Shown here piece after piece: positions 33,548 through 41,414 of a stretch of 64,000 nucleotides of DNA. The stretch is taken from assembly GCF_029238675.1 (NCBI RefSeq), contig NZ_JAQWFR010000017.1, forward strand, positions 91,514 through 155,513, in the 5' to 3' direction. How positions within the stretch are numbered: the stretch's first letter is position 1; each line of letters starts with the position of its first letter. The notes under the pieces are model-generated. The model worked only from the letters and a program-made list of their open reading frames with translations. It did not search any database and was not told where the DNA came from. The stretch comes from Oceanicoccus sp. GTDB lineage: Bacteria > Pseudomonadota > Gammaproteobacteria > Pseudomonadales > Dasaniaceae. Position numbers and translations under genes: made by a program.

Positions 33548-33565
33548 TTATTGTTCTGACAATAA
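33548..33565. promoter_or_regulatory. Inverted repeat just before the lipoprotein cluster
   Basis: TTATTGT (33548-33554) and ACAATAA (33559-33565) form a perfect 7-bp inverted repeat around TCTG, ending about 15 bp before the start codon and just upstream of the GGGAG ribosome site. It could be a protein operator or a leader hairpin. Confidence 0.5.
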
Positions 33566-33580
33566 TCAGGGAGTAAGGTT

Positions 33581-34147
33581 ATGCAACGTTTTGTCCCCAT
33601 CTTTAGATCCTCTATTTTTTTTCTGGCTGTCATATTTCTAGCTGCCTGTAGCAGCAATACCACTATTGAAAGTGACCTCGGTATCGATGGCGCCCCTGGC
33701 TGGGTTAACGAAGGTACCCAGGCGGTTGATAATGACGACGGCCAATTACTGCATGGTGTCGGCATGGCGCCGCCAATGGGTGATACCTCCCTGCAAAAAA
33801 GTACCGCCGACAACCGCGCCCGTGCTGAGATTGCCCGCATTCTTCAGACCTATGTCGATAGTACTCTCAATGATTACACCGCCAGTGTTGGCGATAGCGC
33901 CGATATGAATATTGAGCGTGAGATTCGTACAGCTACCCAATTGGCCCTAAGTGGCTCTCGTATTTTAGGCCATTGGAAACATGAAGAAACCGGCGATATC
34001 TACGCCTTTGCCGAACTGAGTATTGAAGCCATGGATGAATTGATTGCCAAGGCTGATAACCTCAGCAGTTCTTTTAAACAATTTTACGGTGACAATAACA
34101 AAGCCAACTTTGACCGTTTTATTGAAACGACCACATCAGCCAAATAA
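33581..34147 (+). CDS. LPP20-family outer-membrane lipoprotein
   Basis: 188 aa. The lipobox LAAC puts the lipidated Cys at 23; Ser at +2 favours the outer membrane. The mature part has GAPGWVNEG then a GVGMAP segment and the ADNRARAEIARILQTYV helix typical of LPP20 lipoproteins, ending with a FAELS strand. It is first of four consecutive lipoprotein genes (LPP20, LpoB, TPR, LPP20) probably forming one operon. Molecular role is not established for the family. Confidence 0.85.
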   Translation: MQRFVPIFRSSIFFLAVIFLAACSSNTTIESDLGIDGAPGWVNEGTQAVDNDDGQLLHGVGMAPPMGDTSLQKSTADNRARAEIARILQTYVDSTLNDYTASVGDSADMNIEREIRTATQLALSGSRILGHWKHEETGDIYAFAELSIEAMDELIAKADNLSSSFKQFYGDNNKANFDRFIETTTSAK

Positions 34148-34164
34148 TTCCCAGGGGATAAATT

Positions 34165-34764
34165 ATGCTAAACCGCATTAAATATGGATTGATCATCGGC
34201 GCCGCTATCTTGCTAAGCGCCTGCGGCACTACCGTTAAACGTATCGATGCTAATGAAACCGTTGACCTTAGTGGTGTCTGGAACGATAGCGACTCACGAA
34301 TGGTTGCCGAAGAAATGATTCAGGACTCACTTTCAAGAGTCTGGATATCACAATTTACCGCCTCATCGGGCCGTCCGCCGGCGGTGATTGTCGGCACTGT
34401 TCGCAACCTCAGCCATGAACATATTAATGTAAATACCTTTGTCGCGGATATGAGTCGGTCATTGGTGAATTCCGGCCAGGTTGATTTTGTAGCTTCCAGT
34501 AACGAGCGCAATGAAATTCGCGAAGAGCGCAAAGACCAGGACCTTAATGCGACTGAAGACACTCGCAATGCCGCGGGCCAGGAGCAGGGTGCTGACTTTA
34601 TGCTGACCGGCCAGATCAACACCATTATTGATGTTGAAGGCAAAGAGCAGGTGCGTTACTACCAGATCGACCTGACTATGGTGAGCATGGCGAACAATCG
34701 CAAGGTATGGCTGGGGCAAAAGAAAATCAAAAAGCTGGTAAAAAACGGCAAAATGCGATTCTAG
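34165..34764 (+). CDS. lpoB: Penicillin-binding protein activator LpoB
   Basis: 199 aa outer-membrane lipoprotein (lipobox LSAC, Cys about 20). LpoB stimulates the peptidoglycan polymerase PBP1b. The mature domain shows DLSGVWNDSDSR, then VIVGTVRNLSHEHINV and a GADFMLTGQINTI strand, as in LpoB. It lies 17 bp after the LPP20 gene. Its companions here are other lipoproteins, so its PBP1b partner role is inferred from family. Confidence 0.9.
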   Translation: MLNRIKYGLIIGAAILLSACGTTVKRIDANETVDLSGVWNDSDSRMVAEEMIQDSLSRVWISQFTASSGRPPAVIVGTVRNLSHEHINVNTFVADMSRSLVNSGQVDFVASSNERNEIREERKDQDLNATEDTRNAAGQEQGADFMLTGQINTIIDVEGKEQVRYYQIDLTMVSMANNRKVWLGQKKIKKLVKNGKMRF

Positions 34765-34796
34765 AAAATCGCTGATCCTGGAAGGATTCATACACT

Positions 34797-36062
34797 GTGG
34801 TAGCTGTTCTCCGTTCAGTAAAAGTGACTTTGCTACTGGTGTTGGCGTTGCTCAGCGGCTGCGTTGCCCAGCACAAAGTCAATTCGCTGGCTGAAAGCCT
34901 GCAAGTCGCCGGTGCGGATAGCACCTTGGCGGCATTAGAAAAAATAAATCCCAATAATAGGGATCGAGCGCAATACTTATTAAACCGCGGCACGCTTTAT
35001 CGCCTTAATGGCAATATTGATGCCAGCACCGAGGATTTGGAAGCGGCCAAGAGCATTATGCATAGCTTACAGGCTAGTAGCCTGAGCGAAAATTTTGCAG
35101 CGCTGACCATTAATGAAACCCTGCGCAGCTATGCAGGTACCGCCAGCGAACGAGTGTTAGTCCATACCGTACTTGCCTATAACTACCTGCAACAAAGTGA
35201 CCTGGCGAGCGCAAGAGTAGAAATGCTACAGGCGGATATCACCATGCGGGAAGTGGCCGATGGCGATACACTGCGCGGGCAATTAGCCTCCAGCCATTTT
35301 CTGGCGGGGCTGATTTATGAGCTTAACGGCGAATGGGACAATGCCATGATCAGCTATCGCAGTAGTGCAGATATTCTTGACCAGCGAGGCCAGCCTATTC
35401 CCGATGCGGTGCAGAAAAGTTTATTGCAAACCAGTTTGCGCCAGGGGCTAAAGGAAGAGTACCAGCGTTACAGTCAGCGATTTGCAAAAACAGCCCAGCC
35501 ATTGGCGCAGGGTGAAAAAGAACTGATCGTATTTTACTTTGACGGTACTGTCAGTCATAAGCGCCAGCAAACATTATCGATCTATAGTTTTGAGCTAAAG
35601 CAACAAATCAGTTTATCAGTTCCTTATTATGCTCCTCACAATTCTTCGGCTAATTATTACCCACGGCCGCTAACGCTGTCAGTGGCCGGGCAAAGTCTTC
35701 GAACCGGACTGATTGAGGATTTAGAAATTCTGGCCCGCAACGATTTTAACGATGAAATTCCTGCTATTACCGCCGCCGCTACAGCGCGGGTAGTGGCTAA
35801 ATATCAGTTAGTCGAGAAAATGCGCAGGGAGCGGGGTGATTCAATGGCGGCACTGCTTAATCTTGCCTCCACCATTGCAGAGCAGGCGGATTTGCGCAGT
35901 TGGAATATGCTGCCTTCATCAATACAGGTTGCCAGGATCCGTATCGCTGCTGATATTGATGTGGAGGCAATGGATTTAACCAATGGTCTTAACGCCAGTG
36001 AATTACTGAAGTTTAACCAGGGTAATACTTTGTTGCTGTTGGCCAATAGTGTTGGGCACTAA
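34797..36062 (+). CDS. COG3014-like TPR lipoprotein
   Basis: 421 aa from GTG 34797, with GGAAGGA 9 bp before it. The signal ends LLSGC (Cys about 22). Helical repeats similar to TPRs fill residues about 35-220 (LLNRGTLYRLNGNIDASTED, SHFLAGLIYELNGEWDNAM). A beta-rich half follows from about 230 to the C-terminus. It belongs to the uncharacterised lipoproteins seen beside LpoB/LPP20 genes. It probably acts with them in the outer-membrane periplasmic face (inference). Confidence 0.85.
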   Translation: MVAVLRSVKVTLLLVLALLSGCVAQHKVNSLAESLQVAGADSTLAALEKINPNNRDRAQYLLNRGTLYRLNGNIDASTEDLEAAKSIMHSLQASSLSENFAALTINETLRSYAGTASERVLVHTVLAYNYLQQSDLASARVEMLQADITMREVADGDTLRGQLASSHFLAGLIYELNGEWDNAMISYRSSADILDQRGQPIPDAVQKSLLQTSLRQGLKEEYQRYSQRFAKTAQPLAQGEKELIVFYFDGTVSHKRQQTLSIYSFELKQQISLSVPYYAPHNSSANYYPRPLTLSVAGQSLRTGLIEDLEILARNDFNDEIPAITAAATARVVAKYQLVEKMRRERGDSMAALLNLASTIAEQADLRSWNMLPSSIQVARIRIAADIDVEAMDLTNGLNASELLKFNQGNTLLLLANSVGH

Positions 36063-36077
36063 AAAAAGGCATTTACT

Positions 36078-37097
36078 ATGAATAGACTAACGATTATTTT
36101 ATGTTGTATTGCAATGCTTGCTGCATGCAGCAGTAGTGAAAAACAACCGCAATGGATTGATAATGCAGCGGTTGAACACCCGGCGGACAAGTACCTAAGC
36201 GCCATCGGTGAAGCGGGCAATCGCGAAACCGCCGCTAGTCGTGCCCGGGCCAACCTGGCGCAAATTTTTCAGGTGGCGATTAAAGATAGTCAGCAGGATT
36301 TTTCACAGGCAATCGTAAATAGTTCCGCAGGGCAGCAGAGCACAGATAACCAAGTGCGGGTGGCCCGTTTTGTTAATACAGAGGCGCAGCAGGTATTAGA
36401 AGGCAGCGATATTGTTAGTTATTGGCAGTCGCCAGAGGGCAAGATTTTTAGCCTGGTGGTGCTTGATAAAACAATGGCAAGCCGACGCTTTAGGGAAAGC
36501 ATTCGCGCTGCGGATAGAAAAACCCATGAGTTAGTTGAGTATGCCCGTCATCAGGCGCCAAGCCCGGTGGCTGCACTACGTGCATTAGAAGAAGCTCGTC
36601 TTAGCCAGCTTGAACGTGACAACAGTCATCGCAATCTTGTGGTGACTGCCGGCAAAGGGATTAATAGTCGCTATAGTAGCAGTGATATTGCAGCCCTGAT
36701 TCGTAATGCCTTGTCGGCCTTAAAGTTCACTATTGTTACTGATGACCCACAGATGCAGAGCGAATTGGAAAATGCTGTCGCCAGCCTCGGCATCCAAATA
36801 GTAGCCGACTCCCACTACCAATTAAGCAGCAAACTTGATACTGAACCATTGCAGAAAAAGCAGGGTTGGTGGTGGATTCGAGGTTCACTGGAACTTGAAC
36901 TTGTCCAGGGTGAAGATACCCTGGCTAAACAGCGCTGGCCGGTAAAGCAATCCAGCATAGAAAGAGGCATGACCAAACAGCGCCTTCGTAATAGTGTTAA
37001 TAAAAAATTGCCAGCTTATCTTTACCAAATGCTGACGGTAAAACGTATGATTTCTTATCACTCTACCAATGTGTATAACTTCAATACCAGGGCCTGA
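36078..37097 (+). CDS. LPP20-family lipoprotein (second copy)
   Basis: 339 aa. Lipobox LAAC (Cys17). The first half has PQWIDNA, a YLSAIGEAG strand and SRARANLAQIFQVAI, the same arrangement as the LPP20 protein at 33.6 kb, so the two genes are paralogues. The second half (about 150-339) adds a domain with a long basic/aromatic C-terminus. The stop abuts the convergent photolyase stop with no gap. It ends the four-gene lipoprotein cluster. Confidence 0.85.
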   Translation: MNRLTIILCCIAMLAACSSSEKQPQWIDNAAVEHPADKYLSAIGEAGNRETAASRARANLAQIFQVAIKDSQQDFSQAIVNSSAGQQSTDNQVRVARFVNTEAQQVLEGSDIVSYWQSPEGKIFSLVVLDKTMASRRFRESIRAADRKTHELVEYARHQAPSPVAALRALEEARLSQLERDNSHRNLVVTAGKGINSRYSSSDIAALIRNALSALKFTIVTDDPQMQSELENAVASLGIQIVADSHYQLSSKLDTEPLQKKQGWWWIRGSLELELVQGEDTLAKQRWPVKQSSIERGMTKQRLRNSVNKKLPAYLYQMLTVKRMISYHSTNVYNFNTRA

Positions 37098-38540
37098 CTA
37101 CTCTAGCGATTTAAAATGTTGTATGGCGGTTTTTCTACTCAGGCTTAAGTCAACCATCGGTGTTGGATAGCTTGCACTAGAGAAAAGATCCAAGGGAGGT
37201 TCATGGATTTCCTTATTATTAAGATGCTGAATTTCAGGAACAAAGCGGCGGATAAATTCACCCTCTGTATCAAAGCGCTGCCCCTGGGTTGTAGGGTTAA
37301 ACACACGAAAATAAGGCACCGAATCAGTACCTGTAGAGGCAGACCATTGCCATCCGCCGTTATTCGAGGCTAAAAAGCCATCGATTAAATGCTGCATAAA
37401 AAACCGCTCACCCCATCGCCAATCGATAAATAAATTTTTACTGAGAAACATGGCTGTTACCATTCGCAAACGGTTGTGCATCCAGCCTGTTTCTACCAAC
37501 TGTCGCATGGCTGCATCGATAATAGGAATACCCGTTTGCCCGCTACACCAACGCTGAAAATCTTTTTCATCATAGCGCCATGGTAAATTTTCTGTTTTGA
37601 TTTTAAAGGCTTGATGTCGACTGACATGCGGGAAAAAATCGAGAATATGAATATAAAAATCACGCCAGATAATTTCATTTATCCAGCACTGTATTCCCTC
37701 TTCTGCCAACGGATTAGCACCTTGTAAGCTGTCATAGGCAACCTTTAAGCACTGCCGGGGGGATAGCACACCAATCGCCAAATATGGCGATAAGGAACTG
37801 GTTCCTTCCAGAGCGGGCAAGTCACGGTGTTGTCGATAATCCCCCATTGCTTGCGTTGCAAAGGCCTGTAGTTTTTTATGGGCGGCTTCCTCACCGGCTT
37901 GCCAGGCGATAGCGGGGTGAGGGCCTAGATTAAATAATTGTTTATCAATTTTATCCGGCTTAATAGCCGGCATCACCTGAGGTTTAATGTTAGCAGCAAC
38001 GCCCGGCGGCCAATGAGTAAGCTTGCGCCATTGTTTGCTAAAAGGGGTAAACACTTTATAGGGAGTGCTATCAGATTTAGTGACAGCACCCGGTGCCATA
38101 ACAGTCTGGTCATGAAAAAAGTGACAGCCAATGCCGCTATCTGATAATAGTCGCTCGCATTGATAGTCACGCTGTTTTTCATTCACACCATACTCATGGT
38201 TAGCAAATAGCTGCGTTACTTCACAGGACTGACATAGGGACAATAGTGTCTTGGGCAATAGATCAAAAGTTGCCACAGTTATAATTTTTAATGGTATGCA
38301 CTTATCCAGCAAACTTTGCTGTAAGCAGATAAGGTTTTCATAAATAAAGCGCGCCTTAATGGGTGACATGTCATGTTCGCGCCATTGTTCTGGTGTTATA
38401 ACAAAGCAGGCGACCACCGGATTGCTAAAAGCAGCCGCTGCCTGTAATGCGGTATTATCTTCAACTCGTAAGTCTGACCGAAACCAAATAAGAGTGCGGG
38501 AGTTGGTATTTGATGTTGGCATAGAAGTAATATCAGTCAT
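37098..38540 (-). CDS. phrB: Deoxyribodipyrimidine photolyase
   Basis: 480 aa. Blue-light enzyme repairing cyclobutane pyrimidine dimers. The N-terminal WFRSDLRVEDNTAL is the antenna-domain strand. The FAD domain includes GTSSLSPYLAIGVLSPR (about 249-265), GIPIIDAAMRQL (about 355-366) and WQWSASTGTDS (about 415), class I CPD photolyase features. Its ATG overlaps the end of the flavin reductase gene by 8 bp, so the two may be translationally coupled. Confidence 0.94.
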   Translation of the reverse strand: MTDITSMPTSNTNSRTLIWFRSDLRVEDNTALQAAAAFSNPVVACFVITPEQWREHDMSPIKARFIYENLICLQQSLLDKCIPLKIITVATFDLLPKTLLSLCQSCEVTQLFANHEYGVNEKQRDYQCERLLSDSGIGCHFFHDQTVMAPGAVTKSDSTPYKVFTPFSKQWRKLTHWPPGVAANIKPQVMPAIKPDKIDKQLFNLGPHPAIAWQAGEEAAHKKLQAFATQAMGDYRQHRDLPALEGTSSLSPYLAIGVLSPRQCLKVAYDSLQGANPLAEEGIQCWINEIIWRDFYIHILDFFPHVSRHQAFKIKTENLPWRYDEKDFQRWCSGQTGIPIIDAAMRQLVETGWMHNRLRMVTAMFLSKNLFIDWRWGERFFMQHLIDGFLASNNGGWQWSASTGTDSVPYFRVFNPTTQGQRFDTEGEFIRRFVPEIQHLNNKEIHEPPLDLFSSASYPTPMVDLSLSRKTAIQHFKSLE

Positions 38541-39165
38541 CCAGTGTTAGGGGAACGCGATCAGGTTTAGCATAACTCAGGCGCTTAACTTTTTTCGCAC
38601 TGTAGTAAGTGTCGAGCCCCCCTGAGGCAATAGTATTTGCCAGGCTGATATCCATAACGCCTTCAGCATTGATCACCTCTTCGGGAAGCTCAACGCTCAC
38701 CACCTCGCCAATCACCATCAGTGTGTCATTCAGCATGCGGTGGTGTTCAACATAGCGCAAGCCGATTTTAATCAGGCTTTCACTAACAAAGGGGGCAGTA
38801 ACACCTGCTTGCCATTGGGGCTTAAAACCGCAGGCATCAAATTCAGACTGCTCTTCGGGGTAGCGGGCAGATGTCTGGTGAGCTTGATCAATCATGGCTG
38901 TGTGCACATGATTCAGGGTATAGCTTCCGGTCTCCAGAATATTGCTTAAACTATGACGCTCAACACTATCTGGACGATTAATAAACCCCATTAAGGGTGG
39001 ATCGGCTCCCAGATGAAACGCCGAGCTGATAATTGCAAGATTGGTTTGCCCCGTTGCATTCACTGTACCTAACAAGTTGCTACTCTTATAGCCGGATAAG
39101 CCATTAATAAAATGGCCCCGGTAAGTCTTACTCATCAGGTCGATGTCTTTACGCAAAAATATCAA
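38533..39165 (-). CDS. Flavin reductase family protein
   Basis: 210 aa from TTG 39165, which has AAAGAGG 8 bp before it, or 200 aa from ATG 39135, which has none. It has the FMN-binding split-barrel pattern: GYKSSNLLGTVNATGQTNLAIISSAF (split-barrel core, about 25-50), ADPPLMGFINRP and GSYTLNHV. Such enzymes use flavin and NAD(P)H or bind flavin. It directly precedes photolyase with overlapping stop and start, suggesting a link with flavin supply (inference). Confidence 0.8.
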   Translation of the reverse strand: MIFLRKDIDLMSKTYRGHFINGLSGYKSSNLLGTVNATGQTNLAIISSAFHLGADPPLMGFINRPDSVERHSLSNILETGSYTLNHVHTAMIDQAHQTSARYPEEQSEFDACGFKPQWQAGVTAPFVSESLIKIGLRYVEHHRMLNDTLMVIGEVVSVELPEEVINAEGVMDISLANTIASGGLDTYYSAKKVKRLSYAKPDRVPLTLDD

Positions 39166-39290
39166 TTGTCTGACCTCTTTTAGGTATATACAGCCTTTTA
39201 GGTCATCTGGATTACCCTTATCTCGGGTTCCTCAAAAACCTGTATTTTTTAAGGGGGCGCAAGCTACATCAGCTTGCCTGAAAAGTTTGC

Positions 39291-39638
39291 TCATGGTTTC
39301 CTGCCCTGACGCGAATCGACGCCGCGAACCGGCGCCTCTTCTGACCACCACTCTTCCATTCCTTCTTTATCTTCAATAAGACCGTAGCCGAACAGATCAT
39401 CCATATAAACAATATACTTACTCAAAAACGGCATTTGCGACCCGGCAATACGCGCCGCATCATGTAGCAAAGTGGTGTCTTGCTTACTCCAGGGGCAAAC
39501 CGACATACAGGTAGAGCAATAGTTATTCATCGCAGTCTGGTAATCAAAGCACACTTGGTTGTTTTCAAAATAGGCTTTTTTGCCGGCGACTTGCCATTGG
39601 TTCACCGGCTCCCAGTAGGGGTCATCTTCATTCTTCAT
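39291..39638 (-). pseudogene. C-terminal piece of a reductive dehalogenase-like protein
   Basis: 115 aa with CSTCMSVCPW (Cys about 41, 44 and 48) preceded by WQVAGKKAYFENNQVCFDY. This matches the second half-cluster region of respiratory-type reductive dehalogenases, whose full proteins have about 500 or more residues with a cobalamin domain. Neither the cobalamin domain nor the first cluster is present, and no coding continues upstream, so this is probably a remnant. It does have ATG with GGAAA 7 bp before it, so a small expressed iron-sulfur protein is possible. An AraC-type repeat lies in front. Confidence 0.6.
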
Positions 39639-39698
39639 TCAATAGTTTCCAGGTAGAGTAAAAAGCATGGGAAAGTTTACTGGAAGAGGGGGGCACTA

Positions 39699-39735
39699 GT
39701 TGTGTTATTTGGCAATCTGGTTGTAATATATGGCA
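39699..39735. promoter_or_regulatory. AraC-type direct repeat between the dehalogenase fragment and the AraC gene
   Basis: GTTGTGTTATTTGGCA (39699-39714) and GTTGTAATATATGGCA (39720-39735) match at 13 of 16 positions and are offset by 21 bp, two helical turns. This is the usual geometry of AraC/XylS operators. They lie between the divergent gene starts at 39638 and 39806. Confidence 0.7.
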
Positions 39736-39805
39736 GCTTTATCTGTGCCCGGTTCGCATTTCGCGCTATGCAGGCAACTTATTTAAAGAAAAAGGGGGAA
39801 TACAT

Positions 39806-40855
39806 TTGGATGATCTTGTTCCCAGCGCTTTGCTGGAGAGTCCCTTAGAGCTGATCAGGCAAGCGGGTCAGGATCCTGCAATCTACGCAGAAAAAGCTGG
39901 TCTGCCAGTGGAGGCATTACATACCCCCCATCTGCTCATTAAGTCAAGTGCCGTTAACCGCTTGCTTGAAGTAGCCGCGGAAGAACTTGAGGAACGTTTC
40001 TTTGGGCTGAAAGCAAGCAGAACCCTGGGCCTGGATGTCACGGGAAACCTGTGGCTTTTGGCCCGTACTGCGCGCACCGTTGGCGAAGAGTTGGAACTGT
40101 TAGCCGAGAACATGGCGCTCCATACGGGTTTGGTGAGCATCAGTATTTCTTCCGAAAACTTAGCCGGAAAGCTGATCACCGTGGATTTCTACGCATCGGC
40201 TACCATCAAATCTATGGCTGCCAGGCAACACATTCGCCAGGTTCAGGTGGTTGAAATGTTTTTTGGCACAATCGTAAGTGAATTGCGCCGATCGCTCGGT
40301 AAGGGCTGGCAGCCTGACTACGTCCAGTTTATGCACGCCGCGCCCGATGATATGGAGCCATTAAGAGACGTTTTTGGTGACCGCCTTTTTTTCAATCAGG
40401 ACGTGAATGCTGTTCACATCACCAATGAAGATTTTGACAAACCTAACTTCCGTGCCCCGGCACGTGCAATATCTGAGGATGGCCTTGCGTTGGTGAAGCG
40501 CGAGAGCGAATTGCGTACGGTATACAATACGACATTTGTAGAGCGTGTGCGTCGCATCATCCGAGCATTGTCAGATCAAGAGGGCTGCACAGCCGAAGTC
40601 GTCGCTCACGAACTGGGGTTGCCCGCTCGCACTTTGCGCTATCGACTTAAGCAAAAAAACACCAGCTACCAAAGCATCTATAATGAATCGCGGCTGGAGC
40701 TGGCCAGACATTACTTACTCCATTCCGAGCTTACAATAAGCGCCATTGCCGAGCGTCTTCACTTTACGGATACTGCGGCGTTTTCAAATTTCTTCAAACG
40801 TCAGGCTGGTATGACACCGAGAATGTTTAGAAGCAGGACACCAGCTTTGCGATAG
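39806..40855 (+). CDS. AraC-family transcriptional regulator (OruR-like)
   Basis: 349 aa from TTG 39806, preceded by AAAGGGGGAA. An N-terminal Arabinose_bd-type ligand domain (about 15-210) precedes two helix-turn-helix motifs at the C-terminus: AEVVAHELGLPARTLRYRL (about 265-283) and SAIAERLHFTDTAAFSNFFKRQAGMTP (about 312-338), the second being the AraC signature. It is divergent from the dehalogenase fragment and probably controls it through the 21-bp-offset repeats. The ligand is unknown. Confidence 0.9.
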   Translation: MDDLVPSALLESPLELIRQAGQDPAIYAEKAGLPVEALHTPHLLIKSSAVNRLLEVAAEELEERFFGLKASRTLGLDVTGNLWLLARTARTVGEELELLAENMALHTGLVSISISSENLAGKLITVDFYASATIKSMAARQHIRQVQVVEMFFGTIVSELRRSLGKGWQPDYVQFMHAAPDDMEPLRDVFGDRLFFNQDVNAVHITNEDFDKPNFRAPARAISEDGLALVKRESELRTVYNTTFVERVRRIIRALSDQEGCTAEVVAHELGLPARTLRYRLKQKNTSYQSIYNESRLELARHYLLHSELTISAIAERLHFTDTAAFSNFFKRQAGMTPRMFRSRTPALR

Positions 40856-40859
40856 GTTA

Positions 40860-40882
40860 ATTGGGTTCGAATCCCTGAGGTA
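40860..40882. other. tRNA T-arm-like fragment (possible integration scar)
   Basis: GGGTTCGAATCCC at 40864-40876 has the stem-loop of a tRNA T arm (three G-C pairs around TTCGAAT) but no rest of a tRNA. It lies just after the AraC gene and 50 bp from tRNA-Phe, in the opposite orientation. It could be a leftover of an element that used a tRNA target. Alone it is weak evidence. Confidence 0.3.
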
Positions 40883-40921
40883 GAAAAAAGAAAGCCCCCA
40901 CTCGTTGCCAAGTGGAGGCTT
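40883..40921 (-). terminator. Rho-independent terminator after tRNA-Phe
   Basis: On the minus strand AAGCCTCCACT pairs with AGTGGGGGCTT (plus positions 40911-40921 and 40892-40902; one G-T pair) across an 8-nt loop, then runs into TTCTTTTTT. It ends transcription from the tRNA-Phe gene. Confidence 0.88.
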
Positions 40922-40933
40922 ACTTAAAAATAA

Positions 40934-41009
40934 TGGTGCCCGGTCGCGGAATCGAACCACGGACACGGGGATTTTCAATCCCCTGCTCTACCAACTGAGC
41001 TAACCGGGC
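40934..41009 (-). tRNA. tRNA-Phe (GAA)
   Basis: 76 nt with encoded CCA. The acceptor GCCCGGT pairs with ACCGGGC; the D-loop is AGCTCAGTTGGTAGAGC. The anticodon loop ATTGAAAAT between GGGG and CCCC carries GAA (phenylalanine). The T arm is GTGGTTCGATTCCGC. It follows yggX on the same strand by 112 bp, the mutY-yggX-tRNA-Phe order seen in Pseudomonas. Confidence 0.98.
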
Positions 41010-41121
41010 AAACTCTTTTTGCTATCTCTGCGGATTGGCCACTATTTGAACAGTGCGCCAAATCACAAGAGGCGCGTATTAAACAGGGAAGCAGTCCCTG
41101 AGTCAAGGGCGACTATTCCTC

Positions 41122-41400
41122 TTATTTATCATCGGCTTCCGGTACATAACCAGTAGCTTTGGCATAGTCGCCACCCGCCATAAACTTATCCATCTGCTGC
41201 TGCAGAAATTGACGGTCCTGGGGGTCAATCATATTGAGCTGGCGTTCATTGATCAGCATGGTTTGGTGAGCTAGCCATTCTTCCCAGGCCTGTTTAGAGA
41301 TCGTGTCAAAGATCTCCTGCCCCTTGGCGCCGGGGTAGGGTGGGGTATTCAGGCCCTCGAGGTCCTGTTGGTATTTCTTGCAAAAAACAGTGCGTGACAT
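41122..41400 (-). CDS. yggX: Fe(2+)-trafficking protein YggX
   Basis: 92 aa. Small protein that protects iron-sulfur clusters against oxidative damage. The N-terminal [13 protein letters not shown] carries the conserved Cys (about 7), followed by [13 protein letters not shown] and [18 protein letters not shown], the standard YggX sequence pattern. It lies 14 bp after mutY, whose product has an iron-sulfur cluster, the conserved pairing. Confidence 0.96.
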   Translation of the reverse strand: MSRTVFCKKYQQDLEGLNTPPYPGAKGQEIFDTISKQAWEEWLAHQTMLINERQLNMIDPQDRQFLQQQMDKFMAGGDYAKATGYVPEADDK

Positions 41401-41414
41401 GGTTATTCCACTTG

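Noticed and set aside
39166..41010. A full genomic island at tRNA-Phe
   Set aside because: No integrase, no direct repeat of the tRNA 3' end and only two accessory genes are present, so only a possible scar is reported.
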